Source: Trebonia sp. (GTDB lineage Bacteria > Actinomycetota > Actinomycetes > Streptosporangiales > Streptosporangiaceae). Taken from it: 6,274 nt of DNA. Position 1 is the stretch's first letter. Each line of letters opens with the position of its first letter. Below the pieces are notes generated by a model. The model was not told the DNA's origin, did not search any database, and worked only from the letters and a program-made list of their open reading frames with translations. Below are positions 1-5,442 of the stretch, one piece after another. The translations under genes were made by a program, and so were the position numbers. Location: contig JASHPP010000641.1 in NCBI GenBank assembly GCA_030038035.1, positions 1 to 6,274 on the forward strand. The letters are read 5' to 3'.

Positions 1-303
1 GCCCTGCGCCGCCTGGGTCAGCCAGTCCCAGTACTGGACAAGCAGCGGCTTGTCCAGGCCGAGCGCTTTGTCCATCTTCGCGACCGCGGCCGGGGTCGCG
101 GCGTCCTGGCCGAGGATCGTGGCCGCGGGGTTGCTGTCGGACAGCGCGCCGAGGCTGTAGGTGATGAACGAGCTGAGCACCAGGATCGGGATGAGGATCG
201 CGAGCCCCCGGCCGACATTGGACGCAACGCTCCGGACCCGGCGCCGCCGGGGCGCGATGATTCCATCGCGCCCGACGGCGCTCCTCAGTTCTGCGACTGC
301 CAT
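1..303 (-). CDS. ABC transporter permease, DppB/OppB type (N-terminal 101 residues, partial)
   Basis: Inner-membrane permease of a peptide/nickel-type ABC importer; the 3' part lies beyond the left edge. The visible 101 residues show a basic N-terminus (RRRRVR at 19-24), one membrane segment at about 33-54 (LAILIPILVLSSFITYSLGAL), then the family's periplasmic signature: NPAATILGQDAAT at 58-70 and LGLDKPLLVQYWDWL at 81-95, matching the DppB pattern D/NP...LG..AT....LGLD.P...QY..WL. The ATG at 303 lies only 4 nt after the stop of the solute-binding protein gene, so the two are co-transcribed and probably translationally coupled; no strong Shine-Dalgarno is visible. The N-terminal extension before the membrane segment (about 32 residues) is longer than in classic DppB (about 8), as often seen in actinobacteria. 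Substrate cannot be read from this piece. Confidence 0.9.
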   Translation of the reverse strand, partial: MAVAELRSAVGRDGIIAPRRRRVRSVASNVGRGLAILIPILVLSSFITYSLGALSDSNPAATILGQDAATPAAVAKMDKALGLDKPLLVQYWDWLTQAAQG

Positions 304-307
304 CGGG

Positions 308-1912
308 TCAGCTGCTCACCCGCACGCCTTCCCAGCGCTGCTGCACGAGGTCATACGGGATCCCGGTGACCGTCGGGCTGTAGGCGAAGATGCGCGGGTT
401 GGTGTAGAGCCAGATGTGGATGGGGTCGTCCTTGACGGCGGTCACCACCGCGTTCTGCAGGGCGGCCGCGTAATCGGGCGACGTCAGCGGGATGGTGAGC
501 GCCTCAGAGAGCGCGGCGGCCACCGCGGCCGACGTGCTCGACGTCTTGCCGTCCACGTTCATCAGGCCCTGCTGGCTGTAGAGCACATCGAGCATCTCCA
601 CCGGAGACATCCGCCCGGCCGTCCCGTCGATCGCGAACGGGATCGTCTTGTCCAGGTACAGGTACTGGGTCTCGGTGTCCTCGGAGATGTTGGAGATGTT
701 GACGGTGATGCCGACCTGCTCGAGCTGCCCCTGGAGCTGCTCGGCCAGCGAGTCGTCGTCACTGGTAGCGGTCAGGGTGACGGTCAGCCCGTGCGCGTAG
801 CCGGCCTCCGCGAGCAGCTGCTTGGCCTTCGTGGGATTGTACGGGTACAGGTTGGCGAGCTCCGGGCTGTACCCGACGAACCCCGCGGGGAACGGCTGGT
901 AGGCAATCGATCCGTAGCCCGCCGCCTGGACCTGCAAGATCGCCTGCCGGTTGATCGCGTAGTTGATCGCCTCCACCACGAGCGGGTTGTTGAACGGCGC
1001 GGTCGTCGTCTGGACGTCGAGCTCGTTGACCACCTCGGACGGGATTATGGCGATCTTGAACCCGGCGGCCTTGGCCGAGGCGACCTGGTTGCCGGCGATG
1101 TAGGCCACGTTGACCTGGCCGGACTCAAGGGCCGCCAGGATCTGCGCCGGCTCGGTGATGTCCAGCACGTTGAAGTTCTCGATGTGGATCTGGCTGGCGT
1201 CCCAGTAGCCGGGGTTGCGCACCAGGCTGGCGTGCGAGTCAGGGACGTAGCTGGTCAGGATGAACGGGCCCGCGCCGACCGGGTGGGTGGGGATCGCGCC
1301 GACGTCCTTGAAGGAGGCCGGGCTGACCATCATGCCGTCCTTGCCGGCGAGCAGGTCGGGGACCTGGTAGTCGACCTGCGTCAGGTCCAGGGTGAAGCTG
1401 GTCGCGCTGTTCACGATGACCTTGGAGATGACCGCGAGCTCCGAGGCCTGGGTGGAGTTCGCCTGGGTCTGGCCGCGGTCGATGTTCTCCTTGACCGCCT
1501 CCGCGTTCAGCGGCGTCCCGTCGGTGAACTTCAGGCCCGGGCGCAGCGTGAAGGTGACGCTTTTACCGTTCGGCGCGTACGTCCACGATGTCGCCAGGCC
1601 GGGTACCACGGTCCCGGCGGCGTTAAGGGTGGTGATCGAGGCGTAAACAAGGCCGAGGACGTGCATATCCCAGCCGGCGCTTGAGGTGACCGGGTCCCAG
1701 GAGGTCGGGAGCTCCCACTCCCAGTTCAGCGTTCCGCTGGCACCCGAACTGCTGCTGCTGCTTGGGGTCGAACCGGATGCTCCGGTTCCACTGGTGGCGC
1801 TGCCGCAGGCGGCGAGTGCCGTGATCGTGACGAGGGCAGCGGTGGCCGCCACGCTGCGGTAGACCAGGCGCGTCCGGAGCGGCCGGCGCGAGCGGAGAAA
1901 AGGAACAGGCAT
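308..1912 (-). CDS. ABC transporter substrate-binding lipoprotein, family 5 (SBP_bac_5)
   Basis: Extracytoplasmic substrate-binding lipoprotein of 534 residues feeding the permease downstream. It has a basic N-terminus (RSRRPLRTR), a hydrophobic segment at about 20-35, a lipobox LAAC with Cys36 as lipidation site, and a Ser/Gly linker at 37-61. The family-5 fold follows: SWDPVTSS at 71-78 and the hallmark block GLATSWTYAPNGKSVTFTLR at 105-124, followed by GLKFTDGTPLNAEAV at 126-140. Length is normal for DppA/OppA-like proteins. I chose the ATG at 1912 because GGAG lies 7 nt upstream and the signal peptide begins directly. Upstream in-frame ATGs at 1939 and 2026 would only add an unlikely Arg/Pro-rich tail. 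The family binds peptides, nickel, opines, glutathione-like compounds and others. The neighbouring rhodanese and KPN_01858-like monooxygenase suggest a sulfur compound, but that is inference from context. Confidence 0.93.
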   Translation of the reverse strand: MPVPFLRSRRPLRTRLVYRSVAATAALVTITALAACGSATSGTGASGSTPSSSSSSGASGTLNWEWELPTSWDPVTSSAGWDMHVLGLVYASITTLNAAGTVVPGLATSWTYAPNGKSVTFTLRPGLKFTDGTPLNAEAVKENIDRGQTQANSTQASELAVISKVIVNSATSFTLDLTQVDYQVPDLLAGKDGMMVSPASFKDVGAIPTHPVGAGPFILTSYVPDSHASLVRNPGYWDASQIHIENFNVLDITEPAQILAALESGQVNVAYIAGNQVASAKAAGFKIAIIPSEVVNELDVQTTTAPFNNPLVVEAINYAINRQAILQVQAAGYGSIAYQPFPAGFVGYSPELANLYPYNPTKAKQLLAEAGYAHGLTVTLTATSDDDSLAEQLQGQLEQVGITVNISNISEDTETQYLYLDKTIPFAIDGTAGRMSPVEMLDVLYSQQGLMNVDGKTSSTSAAVAAALSEALTIPLTSPDYAAALQNAVVTAVKDDPIHIWLYTNPRIFAYSPTVTGIPYDLVQQRWEGVRVSS

Positions 1913-1919
1913 CGAGGTG

Positions 1920-1923
1920 CTCC
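1920..1923 (-). promoter_or_regulatory. Shine-Dalgarno of the substrate-binding protein gene
   Basis: GGAG on the minus strand, 7 nt before the ATG at 1912. It decides this start over the in-frame ATGs at 1939 and 2026. A run of seven C (minus strand, 1927-1933) lies just upstream. Confidence 0.7.
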
Positions 1924-2037
1924 GTTGGGGGGGCGACATGGACGAACGGCTGTCGCAGCGCAACAGCCGGGAATGACAGGGATCGGGGCCACGACGATGT
2001 GGGCCGGGCTGGCTCGGCCGCGCCACCCGGCCATGTC

Positions 2038-2067
2038 AGCCTAAAACATATAAAGTCGATCGGTCAA
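2038..2067 (-). promoter_or_regulatory. candidate sigma-70-type promoter of the transporter operon
   Basis: On the minus strand TTGACC (2067-2062) and TAGGCT (2043-2038) are separated by 18 nt, which fits an actinobacterial housekeeping promoter (TTGAC / TANNNT). It would give a leader of roughly 120 nt before the ATG at 1912. The -35 element lies inside the operator-like motif at 2056-2072, so a protein bound there should affect transporter transcription. Pattern match only. Confidence 0.45.
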
Positions 2068-2072
2068 ATAGG
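2056..2072 (+). promoter_or_regulatory. operator-like motif, copy 1 (TCGATCG-N4-AATAGG)
   Basis: Seventeen bases in the divergent region between the transporter operon and the rhodanese gene. They match the site upstream of the cupin gene (4823-4839) at 14 of 17 positions. The core CGATCG (2057-2062) is self-complementary. The right arm GTCAAATAGG has a weak mirror on the left (CATATAAAGT, about 4 of 10 complementary), so this may be an imperfect dyad for a dimeric regulator. It overlaps the candidate -35 of the transporter promoter and ends 22 nt before the rhodanese ATG. The regulator is not in the window and I cannot name its family. Confidence 0.5.
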
Positions 2073-2081
2073 GATTAGGGT

Positions 2082-2087
2082 TAAGAT
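2082..2087 (+). promoter_or_regulatory. candidate -10 box of the rhodanese gene, giving a leaderless transcript
   Basis: TAAGAT fits the actinobacterial -10 pattern TANNNT and ends 7 nt before the ATG at 2095. Transcription would therefore start at or next to the A of the start codon. No Shine-Dalgarno stands in the usual place, which agrees with a leaderless mRNA. No clear -35 hexamer is seen 17-18 nt upstream, where the operator-like motif lies. Confidence 0.5.
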
Positions 2088-2094
2088 CTGTCTC

Positions 2095-3756
2095 ATGCCG
2101 CACATCCCCGTGACGACGCCCGCCACGGTGCGCCGCGCACTGCTCGGCAAGAGCGAGATCGCGATCCTCGACGTGCGACCGGAGGGCCGCTTCGCCGAGG
2201 GCCACCCGCTGTTCGCCGCGTCGTTCCCGCTGGGCCAGCTGGAAGCGCAGGTTTACGAGCGGCTGCCGCGGCGCTCGGTCCCCATCGTGGTGTACGGCGA
2301 TGATCCCGGCGACGCGGAAACCGCGGTCGGGAAGCTGCGGCAGCTCGGGTACACCGACGTGTCGCTGCTTGACGGCGGACTGGATGCCTGGATAGTCGCG
2401 GGCGGTGAGGTGTTCCGCGACGTCAACGCGCCGAGCAAGGCGTTCGGTGAGCTGGTGGCGGTCACCGCGGGGACGCCGTCGCTGCCCGCGGACGAGGTCG
2501 CCGCACTGCTCCGCGACGGCCCGGGCAGCCAGGCCGGCGGGACGCCGCGTGCCGTCGTGGTCGATGCCCGCCGGTTCGATGAGTACACCACGATGAGCAT
2601 TCCTGGCGCCGTCAGCGTGCCCGGGGCCGAGCTGGTGTTGCGGGTTCGCGAACTTGCCCCCGATCCGGCCACCGTGGTCGTGGTGAACTGCGCGGGCCGG
2701 ACCAGGAGCATCATCGGCACGCAGTCGCTCATCAACGCCGGGCTGCCCAACCGCGTGGCCGCGCTGCGCAACGGCACCATCGGGTGGATCCTGGCCGGCC
2801 TCCGGCTCGACCACGGCCAGCTGCGCCGCGCGCCGGAGGTTTCCGTCGCGGCGGCCCGGCAAGCCGAGGCCGCCGCCTGGGTCGTGGCCGACAAGACTGG
2901 CGTGCGCCTGGTCAGCGGGGACGAGCTCCGGTCGCTCGACGACGGGACCAGGACCGTCTACCGGTTCGACGTCCGCACGCCGCAGGAGTACGAAAGCGGC
3001 CACCTCCCGGGATTCCGGTCCGCGCCCGGCGGGCAGCTGGTGCAGGAGACCGACTGGTTCGCACCGGTCAGGGGGGCGCTGGTGGTGCTCGCGGGCGACG
3101 GGGGCGGCCGCGCGGCGATGACCGCGTCGTGGCTGGCGCAGATGGGCTGGGACGTCGTGGTGACCAGTGCCGAGCTGGCCGAGCCGGGGGCGGGACCGCC
3201 CGGCACCGCCGGCCGGCTGGAGCGCGGGCCGTGGGCAGCTGAGCGGCCGCGCCTGCCCGATGTGCTGATGGCCGGCCCGGCACTGGTAGCAGACTGGCTG
3301 CGCGCCGGCGAGGCACGCGTGGTGGACGTGGACACCAGCCGACGGTTCCTGGCGGGTCATGTGCCAGGCGCGGCCTGGGCGCTGCGCACCGACATGTCGC
3401 GCCCGGAGCTGATCGACCGCCTCGGCCGGCCCGGGAGCCCGCGGCGGGTCGTCCTGGCCAGCTCGGACGGATACCTGGCCTGCTGGGCGGCGGCTGACCT
3501 TCAGCCCGCGCAGACCGGAGCCGGCATCGACGTGGTCGCGCTTGCGGCCGGCACCGAGGGCTGGGCGAGGTCAGGCCGCCCGCTCGCGTCTGGCCCGGCG
3601 GAGATGCTCTCGCCTGTCGCCGACGTCTACCGCCGTCCTTATGAGGGCACCGACGTCGACCCCGCGGTCATGCAGGCATACCTGGACTGGGAGTACGGCC
3701 TGGTTGACCAGTTGCGGCGGGACGGCGCCCACGGCTTCGCCGTCCTGGCGCCATAG
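2095..3756 (+). CDS. rhodanese-related protein with four rhodanese modules, one catalytic Cys
   Basis: A 553-residue cytoplasmic protein (no signal or membrane segment) built of four rhodanese modules: about 7-108, 129-240, 273-376 and 388-498, then a tail with YEGTDVDPAVMQAYLDWEYG at 516-535. Rhodaneses move sulfane sulfur through a persulfide on Cys. Module 2 has an intact loop, NCAGRTRS with Cys199 (codon 2689-2691). The matching loops of module 1 (VVYGDDPGDAE), module 3 (VVLAGDGGGRA) and module 4 (VLASSDGY) lack Cys. The only other Cys, 463, lies after the loop of module 4. Modules 1, 3 and 4 are therefore probably structural or binding units. I chose the ATG at 2095 because the first module begins at once and a -10 box sits 7 nt upstream; the in-frame ATG at 1999 would run back through the promoter region. 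The likely partner is the monooxygenase gene 37 nt downstream. Confidence 0.93.
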   Translation: MPHIPVTTPATVRRALLGKSEIAILDVRPEGRFAEGHPLFAASFPLGQLEAQVYERLPRRSVPIVVYGDDPGDAETAVGKLRQLGYTDVSLLDGGLDAWIVAGGEVFRDVNAPSKAFGELVAVTAGTPSLPADEVAALLRDGPGSQAGGTPRAVVVDARRFDEYTTMSIPGAVSVPGAELVLRVRELAPDPATVVVVNCAGRTRSIIGTQSLINAGLPNRVAALRNGTIGWILAGLRLDHGQLRRAPEVSVAAARQAEAAAWVVADKTGVRLVSGDELRSLDDGTRTVYRFDVRTPQEYESGHLPGFRSAPGGQLVQETDWFAPVRGALVVLAGDGGGRAAMTASWLAQMGWDVVVTSAELAEPGAGPPGTAGRLERGPWAAERPRLPDVLMAGPALVADWLRAGEARVVDVDTSRRFLAGHVPGAAWALRTDMSRPELIDRLGRPGSPRRVVLASSDGYLACWAAADLQPAQTGAGIDVVALAAGTEGWARSGRPLASGPAEMLSPVADVYRRPYEGTDVDPAVMQAYLDWEYGLVDQLRRDGAHGFAVLAP

Positions 3757-3782
3757 CCAGGGCCGCACCGGCGAACGCGCTG

Positions 3783-3788
3783 AAAGGA
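3783..3788 (+). promoter_or_regulatory. Shine-Dalgarno of the broken monooxygenase gene
   Basis: AAAGGA, 5 nt before the ATG at 3794. The site is intact although the gene behind it is broken, which suggests recent loss. Confidence 0.7.
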
Positions 3789-3793
3789 CCGCC

Positions 3794-4141
3794 ATGCCCG
3801 CACCCTTCCGACTCGGCTTCCTGTCCCACCTGCACGGGGGCCCGAACCCGCGGCGGCTGTACCGCGACTACGTAGAGCTCTTCGTCGCCGCCGAGGAGCT
3901 GGGGTTTGACTCCGTCTGGGTGGCCCAGCATCATTTCGACTCCTCGTCGGGCGGGCTGCCGTCGCCGTTTCCGTTCCTGGCCGCGGTCGCCGAGCGGACC
4001 AGCCGGTCAGGCTTGGCACGGCCGTGGTTACGCGCCGCACTGGAACTGCTTGCCGCCCAGGTAGCGCCTGCGCTCGGCTGGCGGCCGCGGCGTCCAGACG
4101 GGCCAGTCCCCGCCGACTATCCGGCCGGAGCTGCAACATAG
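3794..4141 (+). pseudogene. luciferase-like flavin monooxygenase (KPN_01858-like), frameshifted and truncated
   Basis: The first 71 codons read as the N-terminus of a bacterial luciferase-like FMN-dependent monooxygenase. RLGFLSHLHGG forms the first strand, followed by AAEELGFDSVWVAQHHF at 32-48 and GGLPSPFPFLAAVAERTSR at 53-71; this blend resembles the KPN_01858 family linked to ABC transporters and sulfur use. These proteins are about 330-350 residues long. Here the reading frame ends after 115 codons, and its last 44 (SGLARPWL... onward) are not family-like. Reading from 4006 in the +2 frame gives VRLGTAVVT, exactly what the family has after TSR (R-LGT...VVTLPLE), so one base has been lost near 4004-4006. 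After 4032 homology fades; ACGCGCCGCACTGGAA could be a damaged TLPLE with further indels. It is second in an operon with the rhodanese gene, 37 nt downstream. The product is almost surely non-functional. Confidence 0.85.
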
Positions 4142-4208
4142 GACCCGAGCAGCAGGTTTATTGTCCGTTTTATGCCGATTTCTGACTGCCGTTTGGGTCC
4201 TATGTTGC
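4133..4208. repeat. 14-bp perfect inverted repeat with a 48-nt AT-richer core
   Basis: GCAACATAGGACCC (4133-4146) is mirrored exactly by GGGTCCTATGTTGC (4195-4208). The inner flanks GAGCAGCAG (4147-4155) and CTGCCGTTT (4186-4194) pair at 6 of 9 positions, so the foldback may be about 23 bp with mismatches and a loop of about 30 nt. The core (TTTATTGTCCGTTTTATG around 4157-4174) is far richer in A/T than the surroundings. It lies at the end of the decayed monooxygenase gene, overlaps its stop codon, and stands between two convergent units. It could be a small non-autonomous mobile element or insertion scar, or a bidirectional transcription stop; no T-run follows either arm. No target-site duplication is visible outside the arms. 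Confidence 0.75.
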
Positions 4209-4361
4209 CCGGCGGGCGCAGACAGCGACCGGTTTGGGATGGTTTGTCCGGATGGGGTCCGCCGGATCGGGTCCGCCGGGCGGGCCCGGGCGGTCCGCCG
4301 GGCCGGGGCCGGGCCGGGGCGGAGGCCGGGGCGGAGGCCGGGGCGGGGCGACGCTGACGGG
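4209..4361. other. non-coding convergent gap, very GC-rich
   Basis: Between the inverted repeat and the cupin stop codon I see no gene. The stretch becomes extremely G-rich on the plus strand. It has three copies of GTCCGCCGG (4257-4265, 4271-4279, 4293-4301) and the 12-bp tandem repeat listed separately. Reading frames through it are low-complexity Gly/Arg/Pro runs without family resemblance. Confidence 0.6.
4301..4347. repeat. short tandem repeat, unit GGCCGGGGCGGA
   Basis: The unit occurs exactly at 4312-4323 and 4324-4335, with one mismatch at 4336-4347 (last base G), preceded by a related 11-base copy at 4301-4311. One strand carries long G clusters (GGGG every 12 bases), a pattern that can fold into a G-quadruplex and that tends to slip. 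It lies just after the cupin gene's stop codon as seen on the minus strand. Confidence 0.8.
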
Positions 4362-4796
4362 CTACGGAACCTGGCCCGGCGGGGTGGACGGCCACAGGCT
4401 TTCCAGGTTGACCACGATGCCCTCCTGGCTGCTGCGAGCGATGACGACCACGGCCTCGCCCGCCCCCGGGTTCTCCTCCCGGTGCGGCACGTACGGCGGC
4501 ACGAAGACATAGTCCCCCGGCTTGGTCTCCAGCCGCACCTCGCGGTCCCCGTCGGCGAAGACGAACGCGGGCGTGCCGGACAGCACGAAGATCGCGGTCT
4601 CCGCCTCGCCGTGGTGGTGGTCACCCGACTTGGCGCCCGCCGCGACGTGCGTCTGCCCCATCCAGAGCTTTTCCGCCCCGGTGCTCTTCCCGGAGATCGC
4701 CTCCCAGCGGGTCATCCCGGAAGTCTGGCCGGTGTCGCCGGTCAGCTCGCCGGCGCGGATCTGGGCCAGCGGCCGGTGCCAGTGGTCGTCGCTCAT
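4362..4796 (-). CDS. small cupin-domain protein (single conserved beta-barrel)
   Basis: A 144-residue cytoplasmic single-domain cupin. Motif 1 is G(58)DHHHGEAE(66)TAIFVLSG(74) and motif 2 is G(94)DYVFVPPYVPH(105)REEN(109). His60, His62, Glu66 and His105 form the usual metal-binding set; Tyr102 stands where the consensus has Gly. The flanking sequence (MTRWEAISG, LWMGQTHVAAG, ARSSQEGIVVNL) is typical of a widespread, biochemically undefined cupin group. Possible roles are a metal-dependent dioxygenase or isomerase, or a ligand-binding protein; none can be chosen from sequence. I chose the ATG at 4796 because a G-run (4806-4810) lies 9 nt upstream; the in-frame ATG at 4850 lies beyond the promoter region. 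It is transcribed alone and converges on the broken monooxygenase gene. The motif it shares with the rhodanese/transporter promoter suggests the same regulon. Confidence 0.9.
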   Translation of the reverse strand: MSDDHWHRPLAQIRAGELTGDTGQTSGMTRWEAISGKSTGAEKLWMGQTHVAAGAKSGDHHHGEAETAIFVLSGTPAFVFADGDREVRLETKPGDYVFVPPYVPHREENPGAGEAVVVIARSSQEGIVVNLESLWPSTPPGQVP

Positions 4797-4820
4797 CGCA
4801 AGAAACCCCCATCTAGCCTT

Positions 4821-4839
4821 TATCGATCGATATAATAGG
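4821..4839 (-). promoter_or_regulatory. operator-like motif, copy 2, with a 12-bp perfect palindrome
   Basis: TATCGATCGATA (4821-4832) is a perfect palindrome. It begins the 17-bp stretch TCGATCG-N4-AATAGG (4823-4839) also found at 2056-2072, with 14 of 17 bases identical. It stands 27 nt upstream of the cupin ATG and overlaps the candidate -10 box, where a repressor would block transcription. Read on the minus strand, both copies have the order CCTATT-N4-CGATCGA upstream of a minus-strand unit. Confidence 0.55.
4832..4837 (-). promoter_or_regulatory. candidate -10 box of the cupin gene
   Basis: TATTAT on the minus strand, inside a local AT-rich island, predicts a start near 4825 and a leader of about 30 nt holding the G-run ribosome binding site. 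No convincing -35 hexamer is found at 17-18 nt. TTGAGG at 4850-4845 is too close for this box and would need a different -10, such as TCGATA. Confidence 0.4.
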
Positions 4840-4889
4840 TTACACCTCAACGCTCATTCTCTAACGTAAGGGGAATCAAGGCCGTCGGG

Positions 4890-5441
4890 TCACGAGGCGC
4901 TGTCGGTTGCGTACACGCCCCTGGCGTAGTCGTGCAACGCGGAGTGGGACCGGGCCAGGGCCAGGGCCGCCGCCCCGCCCTGCTCGGCGCCGAGCGGATC
5001 GCGGTCACGCAGCGCGTGGTAGCGCCCGGTCAGCTGTTTCAGCCTGGCTTCCATGTCCCACAGCTGCTCGCAGCGGAACTCGCACGCCGCCGCCATGACC
5101 TCGAGCGCCTGCACCGCGTCGCCGCAGCCGGTGACGATGTCCTCGTACTCGCGATCGCGCGCGGCGTTGAAGGCCACGGTCAGCTCCGGCTCGCCGGCCA
5201 GCGCCTGCGCCCGCAGCAGCACCGCGGCGCCGCCGGCGTCGGCGATCAGGGCCCGCAGCCGGCGCAGCATCCGTTCGGCCGGACCCGAGGACGGGACCGC
5301 CGCGCAGGCCCGTGACACGTAGACCGCGCCGACGGCGTCCAGCCGACGGCGGAGCGTGGCTTTCAGCGCGCCCGTCTTGGGGGGCAGCCGGTAGACGAGC
5401 ACCAGCCAGCTGACGGCAGCGGAGCCGTCCGGGACCGCCAT
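4890..5441 (-). CDS. stand-alone ChrB N-terminal-domain protein
   Basis: A 183-residue protein matching the N-terminal domain of chromate-resistance protein ChrB. WLVLVYRLPPKTGALKATLRRRLDAVGAVYV (12-42) resembles the family opening W.L..Y..P......R....RRL...GA. It is followed by FNAARDREYEDIVTGC (89-104), a helical part, and the closing pattern LKQLTGRYHALRDRDPLGAE then LHDYARGVY (171-179). The larger ChrB proteins add a C-terminal domain that is absent here, so this is a normal-length ChrB_N protein and not a fragment. In chrBAC loci ChrB acts as a chromate-responsive regulator, but no chrA transporter is visible, so a chromate role is not supported. The start ATG at 5441 follows the stop of the hydrogenase-4-like subunit after one base (TGA-G-ATG) without a clear ribosome binding site, indicating translational coupling. 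The function here is unknown. Confidence 0.8.
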   Translation of the reverse strand: MAVPDGSAAVSWLVLVYRLPPKTGALKATLRRRLDAVGAVYVSRACAAVPSSGPAERMLRRLRALIADAGGAAVLLRAQALAGEPELTVAFNAARDREYEDIVTGCGDAVQALEVMAAACEFRCEQLWDMEARLKQLTGRYHALRDRDPLGAEQGGAAALALARSHSALHDYARGVYATDSAS

Positions 5442-5442
5442 C

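Noticed and set aside
161..1684. Long plus-strand open frame of 507 codons opposite the substrate-binding protein gene
   Set aside because: Its translation is Arg/Gly/Val/Asp-rich without family resemblance. It is the antisense shadow of a clear SBP_bac_5 gene, as is usual in GC-rich DNA.
2041..3360. Minus-strand open frame of 439 codons opposite the rhodanese gene
   Set aside because: The composition is dominated by Arg, Gly, Pro and His and no domain is seen. The opposite strand encodes a convincing four-module rhodanese.
4133..4208. Classical Rho-independent terminator
   Set aside because: The loop is about 30-48 nt and no T-run follows the stem on either strand. A termination role is possible but not of the standard form.
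4131..4210. Integron attC site
   Set aside because: The inverted repeat has AAC/GTT near its ends, but the required RYYYAAC and GTTRRRY boxes do not match and no integrase or cassette array is near.
4028..4400. Minus-strand frames (up to 198 codons) covering the decayed gene and the gap
   Set aside because: Low-complexity Arg/Pro/Ala sequence with no transposase or other family motifs. It crosses the repeats and overlaps the cupin gene out of frame.
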